A DNA stretch of 64,000 bases from Acidimicrobiaceae bacterium (GCA_003161575.1 PMOE01000072.1:107573-171572), one strand, 5' to 3'; positions 16,567-25,870 are shown, counted from the stretch's first letter. Notes: generated from the sequence alone by a model not told the origin. Numbers and translations are program-made.

Positions 16567-17505
16567 ATGCAGGCCGTGGTGATCGACGACGGCGAGCTGG
16601 TCTATGAGGACCGACCCGATCCAACGCCCGGAGAGACCGAGCTGTTGGTGTCGGTACGAGCGGCTGGGGTCAACGGCGGCGATTTGATGCAACGACGGGG
16701 GCTCTACCCTCCGCCCCCGGGTGCGCCCGATACCCCCGGAATGGAAGTGGCGGGCGAGGTGGTCGCCGTCGGAAGCCGGGTGACCCGCTTCAGCCCGGGC
16801 GACCGGGTCATGGCGGTGGTCGGCGGGGGCGGGCAGGCGACGCTGTGTGTGGTCGAAGAGACCCACGCGCTCTGCGTCGCCGAGCGGCTGTCGTGGGCCG
16901 AGGCCGGCGGATTCCCCGAGGTTTTTTCGACCGCCTACGACGCGCTGTTCACCCAGGCGGCTCTCAGCATTGGCGACCGGGTTCTGGTGAGCGGGGCCGC
17001 CGGGGGCGTCGGGACGGCCGGCGTCCAGCTCGCCGCCGCGGCCGGCGCGTGGGTGGTCGCATCGGTGCGCGATCCGGGATGCCGCGACGGGGTGGCGGCC
17101 CTCGGCGCCGATGAGGTCATCGACCCAGCAGCGGTCGCCGATCACGGCCCGTACGACGTCGTACTCGAGCTGGTGGGAGCGGCCAGCTTCCCCGACGCGT
17201 TCGGGGCATTGGCCACCGGCGGTCGGATGACCGTCATCGGTGTGGGCACCGGGGCCAAGGTCGAGCTGAATCTCCTTCAGCTGATGGGCGCGCGAGCCAC
17301 GATGAGCGGATCGACGTTGCGGGCGCGCCGGCGCGAAGAGAAGGCCGCGGTCGCCCAATCAGTGGCCGCCCATGTGCTGCCCCTCCTTACTGCAGGTCGC
17401 GTCCGCGTACCGCTGGCCGCGACATTCGCCATGGCCGACGCCGATGCCGCGTACGCCCGCTTTGCCCAAGGGGGAAAACTCGGCAAGGTCGTACTCACAG
17501 CCTGA
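16567..17505 (+). CDS. NADPH:quinone oxidoreductase / zinc-independent MDR dehydrogenase
   Basis: A 312-residue medium-chain reductase of the QOR/PIG3 branch. It has the GroES-like N-terminus (VNGGDLMQRRGLYPPPPGAP, then PGMEVAGEVVAVGS), the nucleotide-binding motif GAAGGVGTAGVQLA near 145, and GKVVLTA at the C-terminus. The catalytic and structural zinc cysteines of alcohol dehydrogenases are absent, as in quinone reductases. It likely reduces quinones or enoyl compounds with NADPH. GGGGGA lies 7 nt before the ATG. Confidence 0.88.
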   Translation: MQAVVIDDGELVYEDRPDPTPGETELLVSVRAAGVNGGDLMQRRGLYPPPPGAPDTPGMEVAGEVVAVGSRVTRFSPGDRVMAVVGGGGQATLCVVEETHALCVAERLSWAEAGGFPEVFSTAYDALFTQAALSIGDRVLVSGAAGGVGTAGVQLAAAAGAWVVASVRDPGCRDGVAALGADEVIDPAAVADHGPYDVVLELVGAASFPDAFGALATGGRMTVIGVGTGAKVELNLLQLMGARATMSGSTLRARRREEKAAVAQSVAAHVLPLLTAGRVRVPLAATFAMADADAAYARFAQGGKLGKVVLTA

Positions 17506-17590
17506 GACCACGGCCGGGCCGCTCGCTCTCACGGGGTTGCCAAACAGAGCCCGAGGAGTCCGCTGCCGCCGCATCCGTCGTCTGAGGGAC

Positions 17591-18001
17591 TCAGAGTTCG
17601 ACGAGCTCGGTGGCGTCGAACTCCCAGTAGGCGCGCAACGCGGCAAGTTTGCCGTCTCCGTTCGAGCGGTAGGTGTAAACCCCCCGCACCACCGCCATGT
17701 GCTTGCCACCGGCCAACGTGGTGCGGATGATGCCCACATCGGCCACCTCGTCCCCGCAGAGATAGGAGCGCTCGATCTCGAAAGTGATCCTCTCGCTCGG
17801 AGCGATCACGGTGTCGTAGAACTTGGCGATCGCCTCACGCCCGTGGTGGCCTTTTGCCTCGGGATCAAACGGTGACGGGCCGATCGGGTCCTGCACCACC
17901 GCATCGGGGGCGAAAACGTCGAGCCAAGCCTCGCGGTCACGCGCCTCTACGGCCGCCCTCGAGCGGATGCCGAGCTCTCGTGCACTGACTTGTTCTGCCA
18001 T
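17591..18001 (-). CDS. SnoaL/NTF2-like protein
   Basis: A 136-residue protein with the NTF2-like/SnoaL cone fold: RSRAAVEARDREAWLDVFAP, then VQDPIGPSPFDP and the GHHGREAIAKFYDTVI helix, ending in strands. The family includes isomerases, cyclases and hydrolases of lipid and polyketide metabolism. VQDPIGPSPFDPEAKGHHGR resembles the KSI-like ketosteroid group found in mycobacterial lipid clusters. It follows the LLM oxidoreductase on the same strand (44-nt gap), with a GAAGGGA site. Confidence 0.8.
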   Translation of the reverse strand: MAEQVSARELGIRSRAAVEARDREAWLDVFAPDAVVQDPIGPSPFDPEAKGHHGREAIAKFYDTVIAPSERITFEIERSYLCGDEVADVGIIRTTLAGGKHMAVVRGVYTYRSNGDGKLAALRAYWEFDATELVEL

Positions 18002-18045
18002 CTGCTTCCCTTCTCTCTCCAGGTTCGCGCAATAACCCGGGGCGA

Positions 18046-18924
18046 TCACTCGTTGGTCTTGGCCATGACCCCGTCGGCGAACCAACGCAGTTTGTCGATC
18101 TTGTCTGACAGCGCTTCGATATCGGGGCCGACCTCATAGGGCCAGCGGAACCCGACGATGACGTCGGTGACGCCTTCATTCTCGAGCCGCTTGATCCCGT
18201 CCACGCTGAAGGCATCCATCGAGATCACAAAGATCGAGAACGGCTTGTCCGACGTGCCGTACTCCTCGCGCAACTCCCCCAAACGCTTCAGGAGTCCGGG
18301 CAAGTCGGCCGGGTCCCCGCCGCCGTGCAGCCAGCCGTCGCCGACCTGCGCCGCCCGCCGCAAGGCGGCCTCACCGTGCCCGCCGATGAGAATCGGAAGC
18401 GGCTTGGTCGGGACAGGAGCGATCTTGATCGACGGAACATCGAAGACCTCTCCGTGGTGCTCGAACCAACCCCCCGCGGACAGGCCCCGGATGATGGCGA
18501 CCTCCTCGTCCATGCGCTTCCCCCGCCCGGCCCAGGGAACCGCGAGCACGTCGTAGTCCTCGCGCCACGGGCTGGTGCCGACCCCGAGCAGGAGGCGGTT
18601 ACCGGTCAGCACCGCGGTCGACGTGGCCTGCTTGGCCACCAAGACCGGGTTGCGGATCGGTAGTTTGAGAACGAAGGTCACGAAGCGCAGGCGCTCGGTC
18701 ACCGCCCCAAGGGCCGGGATCAGGGAGAACGGCTCTAAGAAGGGCTTGTCCTCGAGGAATTCCCTCGTCCCGTCGGGGTTGAAGGGGTAGTGGCTGTCGG
18801 CCTCGGCGGGGTAACAGATGCTGTCGGGCACGACCATCGAGTCGTAGCCCGCCTCCTCGGCTGCTCGGGCCAACGGGGGGTAGAAGGCCGGGTCGGTCAT
18901 GGACTCGGCGTAGCTGAAGCGCAC
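18046..18924 (-). CDS. LLM-class (probably F420-dependent) oxidoreductase
   Basis: A 292-residue luciferase-like TIM-barrel protein. Recognisable segments are EEAGYDSMVVPDS, LRFVTFVLKLPIRNPVLVAKQ, the cofactor-site region LLLGVGTSPWREDY, and LPILIGGHGEAALRRAAQVGDGW. This combination is typical of actinobacterial F420-dependent oxidoreductases, but FMN cannot be excluded. GTG 18924 has GGAGG 4 nt upstream. It is divergent from the FMN hydroxy-acid dehydrogenase gene by about 55 nt and forms a two-gene unit with the SnoaL-like gene. Confidence 0.87.
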   Translation of the reverse strand: MRFSYAESMTDPAFYPPLARAAEEAGYDSMVVPDSICYPAEADSHYPFNPDGTREFLEDKPFLEPFSLIPALGAVTERLRFVTFVLKLPIRNPVLVAKQATSTAVLTGNRLLLGVGTSPWREDYDVLAVPWAGRGKRMDEEVAIIRGLSAGGWFEHHGEVFDVPSIKIAPVPTKPLPILIGGHGEAALRRAAQVGDGWLHGGGDPADLPGLLKRLGELREEYGTSDKPFSIFVISMDAFSVDGIKRLENEGVTDVIVGFRWPYEVGPDIEALSDKIDKLRWFADGVMAKTNE

Positions 18925-18967
18925 AGAACCTCCGGGTTCGGGTGGCAACCGGTCGGCGGCCGCCGCC

Positions 18968-18973
18968 TACCAT
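18968..18973 (+). promoter_or_regulatory. -10 element of leaderless hydroxy-acid dehydrogenase mRNA
   Basis: TACCAT ends 6 nt before GTG 18980. Confidence 0.5.
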
Positions 18974-18979
18974 GCGGCC

Positions 18980-20133
18980 GTGGCCGACAATCCTGCCAGC
19001 CTGGGCGCCCACACGGCCAGATCGGACCTTCGGGCCGGCGCCACCGGCCAGATCTTCGTCGACCTGACACTCATGGAAGAAGAGGCGCGCCGGGTGGTGG
19101 GCGAGATGCCCTACGCCTACTTCGCGGGAGGGTCGGGGGCCGAGCGGCTACTGGACGACAATGTGGCCGCCTGGCTGCGCTGGCGGCTCCACCCGCGGGT
19201 GCTGGTCGATGTCTCGGCCGTGTCGACCACCACCACCATGCTGGGTCACCCCGTGGCGTCGCCGGTGCTGGTGGCCCCGACGGCGATCCAAGGGCTGGCC
19301 CACCCCGACGGCGAGGTGGCCACGGCTCATGGCGCGGCGGGCGCCGGGGCGGCCATGGTCCTCTCGTCGCTGGCCACCCGCTCGCTCGAAGACGTCGACG
19401 CCGTCGCGCCCGGGGGGCTTCGTTGGATGCAGGTCTACGTGCTGCGGGACCGGGGCCGGACCGCAGAGCTGGTCATGCGGGCAGCACACAGCAATTACCG
19501 AGCGCTCGTACTCACCGTCGATGCGCCGGTCTCGGGCCTGCGCCTGCGGGAGCTGCATGCCGGGGTGCACTTGCCTGACGACCTCGAACTCCCCAACCTG
19601 GCCGGCCCAAGCACCCAGCGGGCCCGCCAGGGCGGCTTCATGGCCGTGGTCGCCGGCGAGTTCGACCCGGCCTTGACCGTCGACGACATCGGCTGCTGGC
19701 CGGGCTCACCGATCTGCCCGTCGTGGTCAAAGGGATCCAGCGGGCCGATGACGCGGCGCGCTGCGTTGCGGCCGGCGCCGCCGCGGTGATCGTGTCGAAC
19801 CATGGGGGCCGCCAGCTCGACGAGGCACCGGCGACCGCCGACATCTTGAGTGAGGTGGTCGACGCCGTGGGTGACCGGGTGGAGGTCTACGTCGACGGGG
19901 GCATCCGCAGCGCTCCCGATGTGGCCAAGGCGCTGGCCCTCGGTGCCCGGGGCGCCCTCGTGGGCCGGCCGGTGATCTGGGCCCTCGCCACCGGTGGCGC
20001 CGGCGGTGTGCAGTCGCTTCTCGACTGGTTCGCCGCCGAGTTGCGGCGGACCATGGCCCTGTGCGGGGCACCGACGGTGAGCGACCTCGATCGTTCCCTC
20101 ATCCGCCGATGGATGGAATCGGGGGACGGGTGA
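18980..20133 (+). pseudogene. FMN-dependent alpha-hydroxy-acid dehydrogenase (lactate dehydrogenase/glycolate oxidase type), frameshifted
   Basis: Two adjacent frames give one protein of this family. The first (18980 to about 19695) carries MPYAYFAGGSGAE, LVAPTAIQGLAHPDGE and the YVLRDRG segment. The second (about 19696 to 20133) carries VVVKGIQRADDA, the catalytic-His motif SNHGGRQLDEAP and VYVDGGIRS. The frames join if one G is restored in ggctg/ctggcc at 19695/19696, which turns GCW-P into the expected GWLAGL. The whole locus is then 1155 nt (384 aa), normal for the family. It is either a recent loss of function or a base-call error; all active-site motifs are otherwise intact. It precedes an acyl-CoA ligase on the same strand. 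Confidence 0.85.
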
Positions 20134-20149
20134 TGACCGGGGGGTCGCG

Positions 20150-21838
20150 GTGACCACGGTGGCTCGGATGCTCGCGGCGCGTGCCGAGGACGACTCGGCC
20201 GCCGTTCTCGACACCACCGGAACGTGGACCTGGCGGAGTGCGGTCGCCGAGGGTGCCGCCCGCGGGGCGCTCGCCCGCGGCCTCCAACGCCCGGGTCCGT
20301 TCCACATCGGCGTGCTCTTGCCCAATGGCCCTGAGTACTTGTTCTGGCTGAACGGGGCGGCGCTGGCCGGGGCGACCGTGGTCGGACTCAACCCGACCCG
20401 TCGGGGCGAAGCGTTGGGCGCAGACGTCCGAGCCACCGACTGCCAGCTCTTGGTGACCGATCCCGATGGGGCGATGCTGCTCGCCGACCTCGACCTCGAT
20501 CTCGACGAAGAGCGGGTGCTGGTGATCGGCACGCTGGACTACGCGACACGGCTGGCGGCGGTTGCGGCCAACGCTGCGGCCGGCCTCGTGACAGCGGCCG
20601 CCGGGATCCCCGAGGACCAGCTCTTCTTGTTGCTGTTCACCTCGGGGACGACGGGGACGCCCAAGGCCGTCCGCTGCACCCAGGGCCGGCTGGCCGGCAT
20701 CGCCGAGGTCGCCGCCCCCGGCTACGGCTACACCCAGAGCAGCGTCTGCTACTGCCCCATGCCCTTGTTCCACGGCAACGCGCTGATGGCGCTGTGGGGT
20801 CCGGCTGTGATGGTGGGCGCCGCCATCGCGGTACGCCCGCGGTTCAGTGCGTCAGCATTCATCGACGACGTGCGACGATACGGGGCCACGACGTTCAGCT
20901 ATGTCGGCAAAGCCATCGCCTACATCCTGGCCACTCCCGAGCAGCCCGACGACGCGGACAACACGCTGGTCAGCGCATTCGGCACCGAGGCGTCGGCGCG
21001 TGACCGGGCGCGTTTCCAAGAGCGGTTCGGTTGTTATCTGATCGAAGGGTACGGACAGAGCGAGGGCGGCGCAGCCATCAATCCGGTGCGCGGCATGCCC
21101 AAGGGGGCCTTGGGCCGCCCGGTGCAAGGCGCCGATCTGGCCGTGGTCGACCCGGTGTCGGGCGACGAATGCCCACCAGCACGTTTTGACCAAGAAGGAC
21201 GGCTCTTGAACGCCGGAGAGGCGACCGGGGAGATCGTCAACCGGAGCGGGCCGGGAAAGTTCGAGGGCTATTACGGTGCACCAGAAGCCGAGGAGGAGCG
21301 GACCCGCGACGGGTGGTACTGGACGGGCGACCTGGCCTACCGCGACGCAGAGGGCTACTTCTATTTCGCCGGGCGTCGCGGGGACTGGCTGCGGGTGGAC
21401 TCGGAGAACTTCGCCGCGGGCCCGGTCGAATCGCTCCTTTCGCGCTACCCCGCCATCTCGGTGTGCGCCGTCTATGGCGTACCCGACACCCGTTCGGGCG
21501 ACCAGGTCATGACGGCGCTCGAGCTCGCGCCGGGCGCCGAGTTCGACCCCGTCGACTTCGCCAACTGGCTGGACACGCAGCCCGATCTCGGCACCAAATG
21601 GGCGCCCCGCTTCGTCCGGGTGACCGCGTATCTCCCCCAGACCGCGACCGGCAAGGTGACCAAAGTCGACCTCCGTCGTGAGGCCTGGGAGTGCGACGAC
21701 CCGGTGTGGTGGCGGCCCGGGCGCGACCCGGCGGGGGACGCTCGCGCCGGGGGATACCGCCCACTCACCGACGACGACCGCTCCGGATTGGCTGCCGAAC
21801 TGGCCGAGCACGGCCGGTCCGATGTGCTCGGTGCCTGA
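20150..21838 (+). CDS. AMP-dependent long-chain acyl-CoA ligase (FadD-like)
   Basis: A complete 562-residue ANL-family ligase. The P-loop LFTSGTTGTPKAVRC is near 165, YGQSEGG near 302, TGDLAYRDAEGYFYFAGRRG near 390, the hinge after it, and the catalytic Lys in TATGKVTKVDLRRE near 495. The overall pattern is closest to mycobacterial FadD1/FadD17-like very-long-chain or steroid-acid ligases. It starts 16 nt after the frameshifted dehydrogenase and is followed by a VOC protein, so the three probably form an operon. Confidence 0.9.
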   Translation: MTTVARMLAARAEDDSAAVLDTTGTWTWRSAVAEGAARGALARGLQRPGPFHIGVLLPNGPEYLFWLNGAALAGATVVGLNPTRRGEALGADVRATDCQLLVTDPDGAMLLADLDLDLDEERVLVIGTLDYATRLAAVAANAAAGLVTAAAGIPEDQLFLLLFTSGTTGTPKAVRCTQGRLAGIAEVAAPGYGYTQSSVCYCPMPLFHGNALMALWGPAVMVGAAIAVRPRFSASAFIDDVRRYGATTFSYVGKAIAYILATPEQPDDADNTLVSAFGTEASARDRARFQERFGCYLIEGYGQSEGGAAINPVRGMPKGALGRPVQGADLAVVDPVSGDECPPARFDQEGRLLNAGEATGEIVNRSGPGKFEGYYGAPEAEEERTRDGWYWTGDLAYRDAEGYFYFAGRRGDWLRVDSENFAAGPVESLLSRYPAISVCAVYGVPDTRSGDQVMTALELAPGAEFDPVDFANWLDTQPDLGTKWAPRFVRVTAYLPQTATGKVTKVDLRREAWECDDPVWWRPGRDPAGDARAGGYRPLTDDDRSGLAAELAEHGRSDVLGA

Positions 21839-21884
21839 TCCGGTCAACCTACGATTGACCCCGCCGACGGAGAAAGGGGGCGCC

Positions 21885-22334
21885 ATGCTGCTTGACGGAG
21901 TCAACCACGTGGCCTGGCTCACCAAGGACAGTGCCCGGCTGGCGCGATTTTACGAACAGGTCTTCGACGCCACCGTCTATCCGACCCGGGACCACGGACC
22001 GGGCGAGACCATGACGGTGATCGACATCGGACCGGCCACCCAGCTCAACATCTTCGAGATCGAAGGGAACACCGAGGCTGAACGCCAGACCCCGATGTTC
22101 GCCCGGGGGCGGCTCGATCACATCGGACTGCAAGCGGCCTCGAACGAGGCCTTCGTCGCGATCCGCCGGCGCCTGGTCGATACCGGTGCGAGCGACGGCA
22201 CGGTGAACGACTTCGGCGGGGCGCTCAGCCTCTTTTTCCGTGACCCCGACGGCCTGGAGGGCGAGGTCTTGTTGCGAGGGGTCGCCTTGAAGGACCTGCA
22301 CGGAGACGGCGGGGCGGGGATCACACCTAGCTGA
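21885..22334 (+). CDS. VOC-superfamily protein (glyoxalase/dioxygenase fold)
   Basis: A 149-residue vicinal-oxygen-chelate protein: VNHVAWLTKDSARLARFYEQV at the N-terminus, then LDHIGLQAASNEAFVAIRRR and SLFFRDPDGLEGEVLL at the C-terminus. The candidate metal ligands (His in VNHVA, His in LDHIG, Glu in LEGEV) are present, so it may be metal-dependent. The reaction is unknown. ATG 21885 has GAAAGGGGG 4 nt upstream; the frame upstream of it does not resemble the family. Confidence 0.85.
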   Translation: MLLDGVNHVAWLTKDSARLARFYEQVFDATVYPTRDHGPGETMTVIDIGPATQLNIFEIEGNTEAERQTPMFARGRLDHIGLQAASNEAFVAIRRRLVDTGASDGTVNDFGGALSLFFRDPDGLEGEVLLRGVALKDLHGDGGAGITPS

Positions 22335-22365
22335 GCTGGACGTGTGCCGGAAATGAGCACCGATT

Positions 22366-22441
22366 CCTCGTGCCGTCTGGTGTCTCGGTCGCTACGTTGA
22401 CCGAGCGCACGAGGGTCGGCGATCGGTGGGGACCACCGATC
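22366..22441. terminator. Nested hairpins between convergent genes
   Basis: An outer 8-bp stem (CCTCGTGC 22366-22373 with 22407-22414) encloses an inner 7-bp stem (CTCGGTC 22384-22390 with 22399-22405). A further 9-bp hairpin (GATCGGTGG 22421-22429 with 22433-22441, 3-nt loop) reaches the stop of the acyl-CoA dehydrogenase gene. It probably terminates transcription from both sides. Confidence 0.55.
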
Positions 22442-23567
22442 AGTCGAGGACGGCGACCGCCACTCGCTGCTCCAAGGCCCGGGTGTCCCACCAGCTGATC
22501 TGCAGCTGCTTGGCCCGGCGGAAGTAGAGCTGGATGTCGAACTCGAGGGTGAACCCAATGCCCCCGAAGATCTGCTGGGCCATGGCCGTCACGTCGCGGA
22601 AGGTCTGACAGGCGAACAATTTGGCCATCGGGGCCAGCCGTTCGGTCGGTCGGTCGTTGGCCCGGGCCCAGGCGGCCTCATGCACCAGGTGCTCGGCCCC
22701 GTCGACCGCGGTGACCGCATCGGCGAGGTAGTGGGCGAGGGCCTGGAAGGCCCCGAGCGGCTTGTCGAACTGCTCACGGTCCTTCGCGTATTGGACGGTG
22801 ATGTCGAGCGCGTAGCGGGCACCGCCGACCGCCTGTGCAGCGAGCAAGATGACCGCGTCACTCATGATTTCGTCCCAGGTGGCCCAGCCGGTGCCCGCCC
22901 CCCCGATGCGATCCGCCTCGCTCACCACCACATCGGTGAAGCCGACGTGATATTGGGTGTCCGAGCCTATGGTGAACTGCTGGGCCATCGAGACCCCGGG
23001 CGCGGCCGGGTCGACCAGGAACAGGTCCACCGCCGAAGGACCGTCACCGGTGCGGGCGAGGACGACCAGCCGGTCGGCGGCCTTCGCGAACGCCACATGC
23101 CGCTTCGTGCCGTTGATGACGACGCCCTCGCGGCCCGCCGTTGCACGGGTCTGGACCCCCCGTGGCCCGAAGCCACCGTCGGGCTCGAGCCATGCCGGGG
23201 TGAAGACAGCCTCGCCCGAGCCCAACTTGGCCAGCCACCCCGCCTGCTGCTCGTCGCTACCGGCCAGGGCCAACCCCCCGGCACACAACACCGCGCTGAC
23301 CAAGTGCGGCACCGGGGCGAGCGCCCGGCCCAGCTCCTCGTAGAGGGCGACCCCTTCCACCAGGGTCATGCCCGAACCACCGAAGGACTCGGGCACCAAC
23401 AGCCCGATCAGGTCGAGCTTGCCCAACTGGCCCCACAACTCGGCGGGGTACCCGACGGGGTCGTCCTCCATCGCGCGCACGACGGCGAGCGGGCAGTGCC
23501 GCTCGAGTACGTCGCGGACCGTTTGGCGCAGCATCTCCTGCTCAGGACTGAAGTCGAGGTCCAACAC
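22440..23567 (-). CDS. Acyl-CoA dehydrogenase, alpha-like subunit of a two-gene pair
   Basis: A 375-residue acyl-CoA dehydrogenase-fold protein, FAD-linked, making enoyl-CoA. FSPEQEMLRQTVRDVLER opens it, DREQFDKPLGAFQALAHYLAD is the conserved Arg-Glu-Gln helix, and GGIGFTLEFDIQLYFRRAKQ is the C-terminal FAD-contact segment. The usual C-terminal YEGT(S/N) catalytic-Glu loop is not evident. Together with the second dehydrogenase of the operon (25871) this suggests an alpha2beta2 heterotetramer as in FadE28-FadE29/ChsE-type enzymes, where the active site is shared. It is the last gene of the five-gene operon. Confidence 0.87.
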   Translation of the reverse strand: MLDLDFSPEQEMLRQTVRDVLERHCPLAVVRAMEDDPVGYPAELWGQLGKLDLIGLLVPESFGGSGMTLVEGVALYEELGRALAPVPHLVSAVLCAGGLALAGSDEQQAGWLAKLGSGEAVFTPAWLEPDGGFGPRGVQTRATAGREGVVINGTKRHVAFAKAADRLVVLARTGDGPSAVDLFLVDPAAPGVSMAQQFTIGSDTQYHVGFTDVVVSEADRIGGAGTGWATWDEIMSDAVILLAAQAVGGARYALDITVQYAKDREQFDKPLGAFQALAHYLADAVTAVDGAEHLVHEAAWARANDRPTERLAPMAKLFACQTFRDVTAMAQQIFGGIGFTLEFDIQLYFRRAKQLQISWWDTRALEQRVAVAVLD

Positions 23568-23615
23568 GTCAGTTCACCTCCGGTTCGTCGGCCGCGGCAC
23601 TGCGGCACAGCGTGC

Positions 23616-24101
23616 TCATGGTCGCCACTGGTCGCCCCGCCGGGCCCAAGGATTGTCATCGGTCGTCTGCGGAACGGCGACGCGGACGGCGCACGCTGTC
23701 TTCACATCGCCGTCAACCGCGAGCTCGATAGCCGCGCTCACCCAAGCGCAGCCCGCCTCGTCAACCTCGGTACCCTCCACGGTCCCGCACATCACCATCG
23801 TGTCGCCGGGGAACACCGAGCCCTTCATGGAGAAGGTCACCCGCCCGAGGCGGCCGTGGGGCCCGGTCCAATCGGTCACGTAGCGTTCGAACCAGGCGGC
23901 CTGGTTCGGTGTGTTGAGAAAGATGTCGCGGGTTCCGTTGCGATGCACCGCGAAGTCCTTGTCGTGGTGCATGGGTCGCCAGTCCCGGCTGGCCAGCGCG
24001 CCAAGGACGACGGTGCTCGCCGTGACGTCGTAACGGAGCTCGGGAAGGCGGTCACCGACCGCCACGCGGTCGTAAAGCAGACGGGGGGCGGGTCCGCTCA
24101 C
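23616..24101 (-). CDS. MaoC-like enoyl-CoA hydratase subunit (catalytic)
   Basis: A 161-residue hot-dog-fold protein. The hydratase-2 motif is recognisable as ASRDWRPMHHDKDFA (Asp and His catalytic residues). FLNTPNQAAWFERYVTDW and FSMKGSVFPGD are typical of the steroid-type ChsH1/MaoC partners. It probably hydrates an enoyl-CoA together with the upstream-encoded FAS1-dehydratase-like subunit, whose stop codon overlaps its start (ATGA). Confidence 0.83.
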   Translation of the reverse strand: MSGPAPRLLYDRVAVGDRLPELRYDVTASTVVLGALASRDWRPMHHDKDFAVHRNGTRDIFLNTPNQAAWFERYVTDWTGPHGRLGRVTFSMKGSVFPGDTMVMCGTVEGTEVDEAGCAWVSAAIELAVDGDVKTACAVRVAVPQTTDDNPWARRGDQWRP

Positions 24102-24661
24102 GAGGCCGCCCGCCGGTACCCGAAACCGGTGTAGGACTCGACTCCCACGAGTCCGCCCTCTTGATTGTGGTACACGACCTCGATCACCCAGAAGCGTCCG
24201 GTGCCGAGCTTGGTGGTCTTCTCGTCGCTCACCGACCGCAGCACCTGGTGGGTGTGCAACCGGTCGCCCGGTCGCACCGGGTCATAGAAGGTGATGGTGT
24301 TTTCGGTCATGACCGCCTCGGGCAACTCCAGCAGGGCCTTCAGATCGAAGTGCACCTGCAGCGGCAGGGCCGCCTCGGTCCGGCCCGGAGCCCAGTGGTG
24401 GGGTCGGAACCAGACCGAGAGCATCGTCGGTGGTGCGATGGGCCCGTTTGTGAGATCGGCTGCCGCCTCGTCGTCCCAAAAGAGCGGGTTCGCGTTCTCG
24501 ACCGACGAGCAGGTTGTCCAGATATAGCCGCGCTCGACGGGAAACTCGCCCTCCTCGGGGTACTGCTCGCCGCCGATCAGGCTCCGAGCTGCGGCCACCG
24601 GGTCGCCGGCCTGGTCGGCCAGCGCCGCCCGGAGCGCCCCGGACAACCCGGCCCCGGTCAC
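24098..24661 (-). CDS. FAS1-type dehydratase / MaoC N-terminal-like hydratase subunit
   Basis: A 187-residue hot-dog protein of the FAS1-like dehydratase domain group: VENANPLFWDDEAAADL, APPTMLSVWF, VMTENTITFYDPVRPGDRL. It lacks the DxxPxH catalytic motif, matching the non-catalytic CoA-binding half of heterodimeric ChsH-type hydratases. GTG 24661 was chosen because it overlaps the preceding CoA-transferase stop as GTGA and has a GGAG-like site; the longer version would need a TTG. Both junctions of this gene overlap by 4 nt, so operon coupling is tight. Confidence 0.8.
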   Translation of the reverse strand: MTGAGLSGALRAALADQAGDPVAAARSLIGGEQYPEEGEFPVERGYIWTTCSSVENANPLFWDDEAAADLTNGPIAPPTMLSVWFRPHHWAPGRTEAALPLQVHFDLKALLELPEAVMTENTITFYDPVRPGDRLHTHQVLRSVSDEKTTKLGTGRFWVIEVVYHNQEGGLVGVESYTGFGYRRAAS

Positions 24662-25863
24662 GCCACCGCTCCCGCGCTGCGCCAACCATCGATGGTGGCC
24701 GAGTCCACTCCGGCGGCCACCAGCCGCCGGTCGGTATCGGTGACCGACGGGTCGGGAAGGGCGATCGGAGCTATCGGTCGTGCCATACCGGCCAAGAGCG
24801 GACCCAACTGGCGGAAACGCCCCTCGGTCGGGTGCACCGCCTCGATGACCACCCCCCGGTGGACGAACTGCTCGTCGCTCGCCACTTCGGCGGCGGTCAG
24901 CACCGGGGCCACACAGGTGTCGGTGCCCGAGAGCTCGGCCATCCAGTCGTCGCGCCGCCGGGTGGCAAATACCTCGGCGAAGTCGGCCCGGATCCGGTCT
25001 TGCACGGCGTCGTCCAGCTGGTGGTCTATCCAGCGGTCACACCCGAGCGCCCGACAGAGGTTGGCGAAGAACTTGTGTTCGATGGCCCCGACGGCCAGCC
25101 ACCGCCCGTCGGCGGCCCGGTAGGCGTCGTAGCAGGCGTAGCGACCGGTCAAGATGTCATGGCCCGGACCCGGATCGGTGCCCGTCGCGAGGTGCTCGTC
25201 GATGGTGAGGGACATGAGCCACAGCACCCCGTCGGCCACGGAGACATCGAGGTAGGCGCCTTCGCCGGTCTTTTGGCGCCCGGTCAGGGCGGCGGTGATG
25301 GCCAGGGCGGCTTGCATCCCCCCCGCCGCCGCGTCGGCCACCGTCGCCCCGGGCAACGGGGGACCACCGTCGCTCCGGGGCCCGCTCGTGGCCAGGAACC
25401 CCCCCACGCCGAGATAGTCGACGTCGTGGCCGGCCCAGCCGGCGTGGGGCCCGGTCTGGCCATACCCGCTGGTCGAGCAGTAGACCACCGCCGGGTTGGC
25501 GGCGCGCACGGCCTCGTAGCCGATACCCAGGCGATCGGCCACACCCGGACGGAAGCTCTCCACCACCACGTCGGCCCGGGCGGCCAGGGTCAAGAAGGCC
25601 TCGAGACCAGCGGGGTCCTTCAGGTCCAGCAGCACGCGCGACATGCCCCGGTGCCCGCTGTACGCGAAAAACGCCGGCTCGATCTGCACGCCACTGTCGG
25701 AGGGCACCGGCCCGACCTTCACCACGTCGGCGCCGTAGTCAGCCAACAACCGGGTACAGCGGGCCGCCGGACCGACGCTCGCGAGGTCAAGGACCGTCAC
25801 TCCGGCGAGCGGTCCGGCAGGCGGGGGCCCGGTCGTCGGACCGGTATGGGTCTTTGCCGACAT
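24658..25863 (-). CDS. CaiB/BaiF-family CoA-transferase
   Basis: A 401-residue family III CoA-transferase. GVTVLDLASVGPAARCTRLLADYGADVVKV opens it (the middle is the nucleotide/CoA-binding region), VVESFRPGVADRLGIGYE follows, and STSGYGQTGPHAG lies just upstream of the conserved aspartate segment GHDVDYLGVGG. The family moves CoA between acids, or racemises alpha-methylacyl-CoA; the latter (AMACR-like) fits a branched or steroid side chain. ATG 25863 has TGAGG close upstream and lies 7 nt after the acyl-CoA dehydrogenase stop. Confidence 0.87.
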   Translation of the reverse strand: MSAKTHTGPTTGPPPAGPLAGVTVLDLASVGPAARCTRLLADYGADVVKVGPVPSDSGVQIEPAFFAYSGHRGMSRVLLDLKDPAGLEAFLTLAARADVVVESFRPGVADRLGIGYEAVRAANPAVVYCSTSGYGQTGPHAGWAGHDVDYLGVGGFLATSGPRSDGGPPLPGATVADAAAGGMQAALAITAALTGRQKTGEGAYLDVSVADGVLWLMSLTIDEHLATGTDPGPGHDILTGRYACYDAYRAADGRWLAVGAIEHKFFANLCRALGCDRWIDHQLDDAVQDRIRADFAEVFATRRRDDWMAELSGTDTCVAPVLTAAEVASDEQFVHRGVVIEAVHPTEGRFRQLGPLLAGMARPIAPIALPDPSVTDTDRRLVAAGVDSATIDGWRSAGAVA

Positions 25864-25870
25864 GGCGTCC

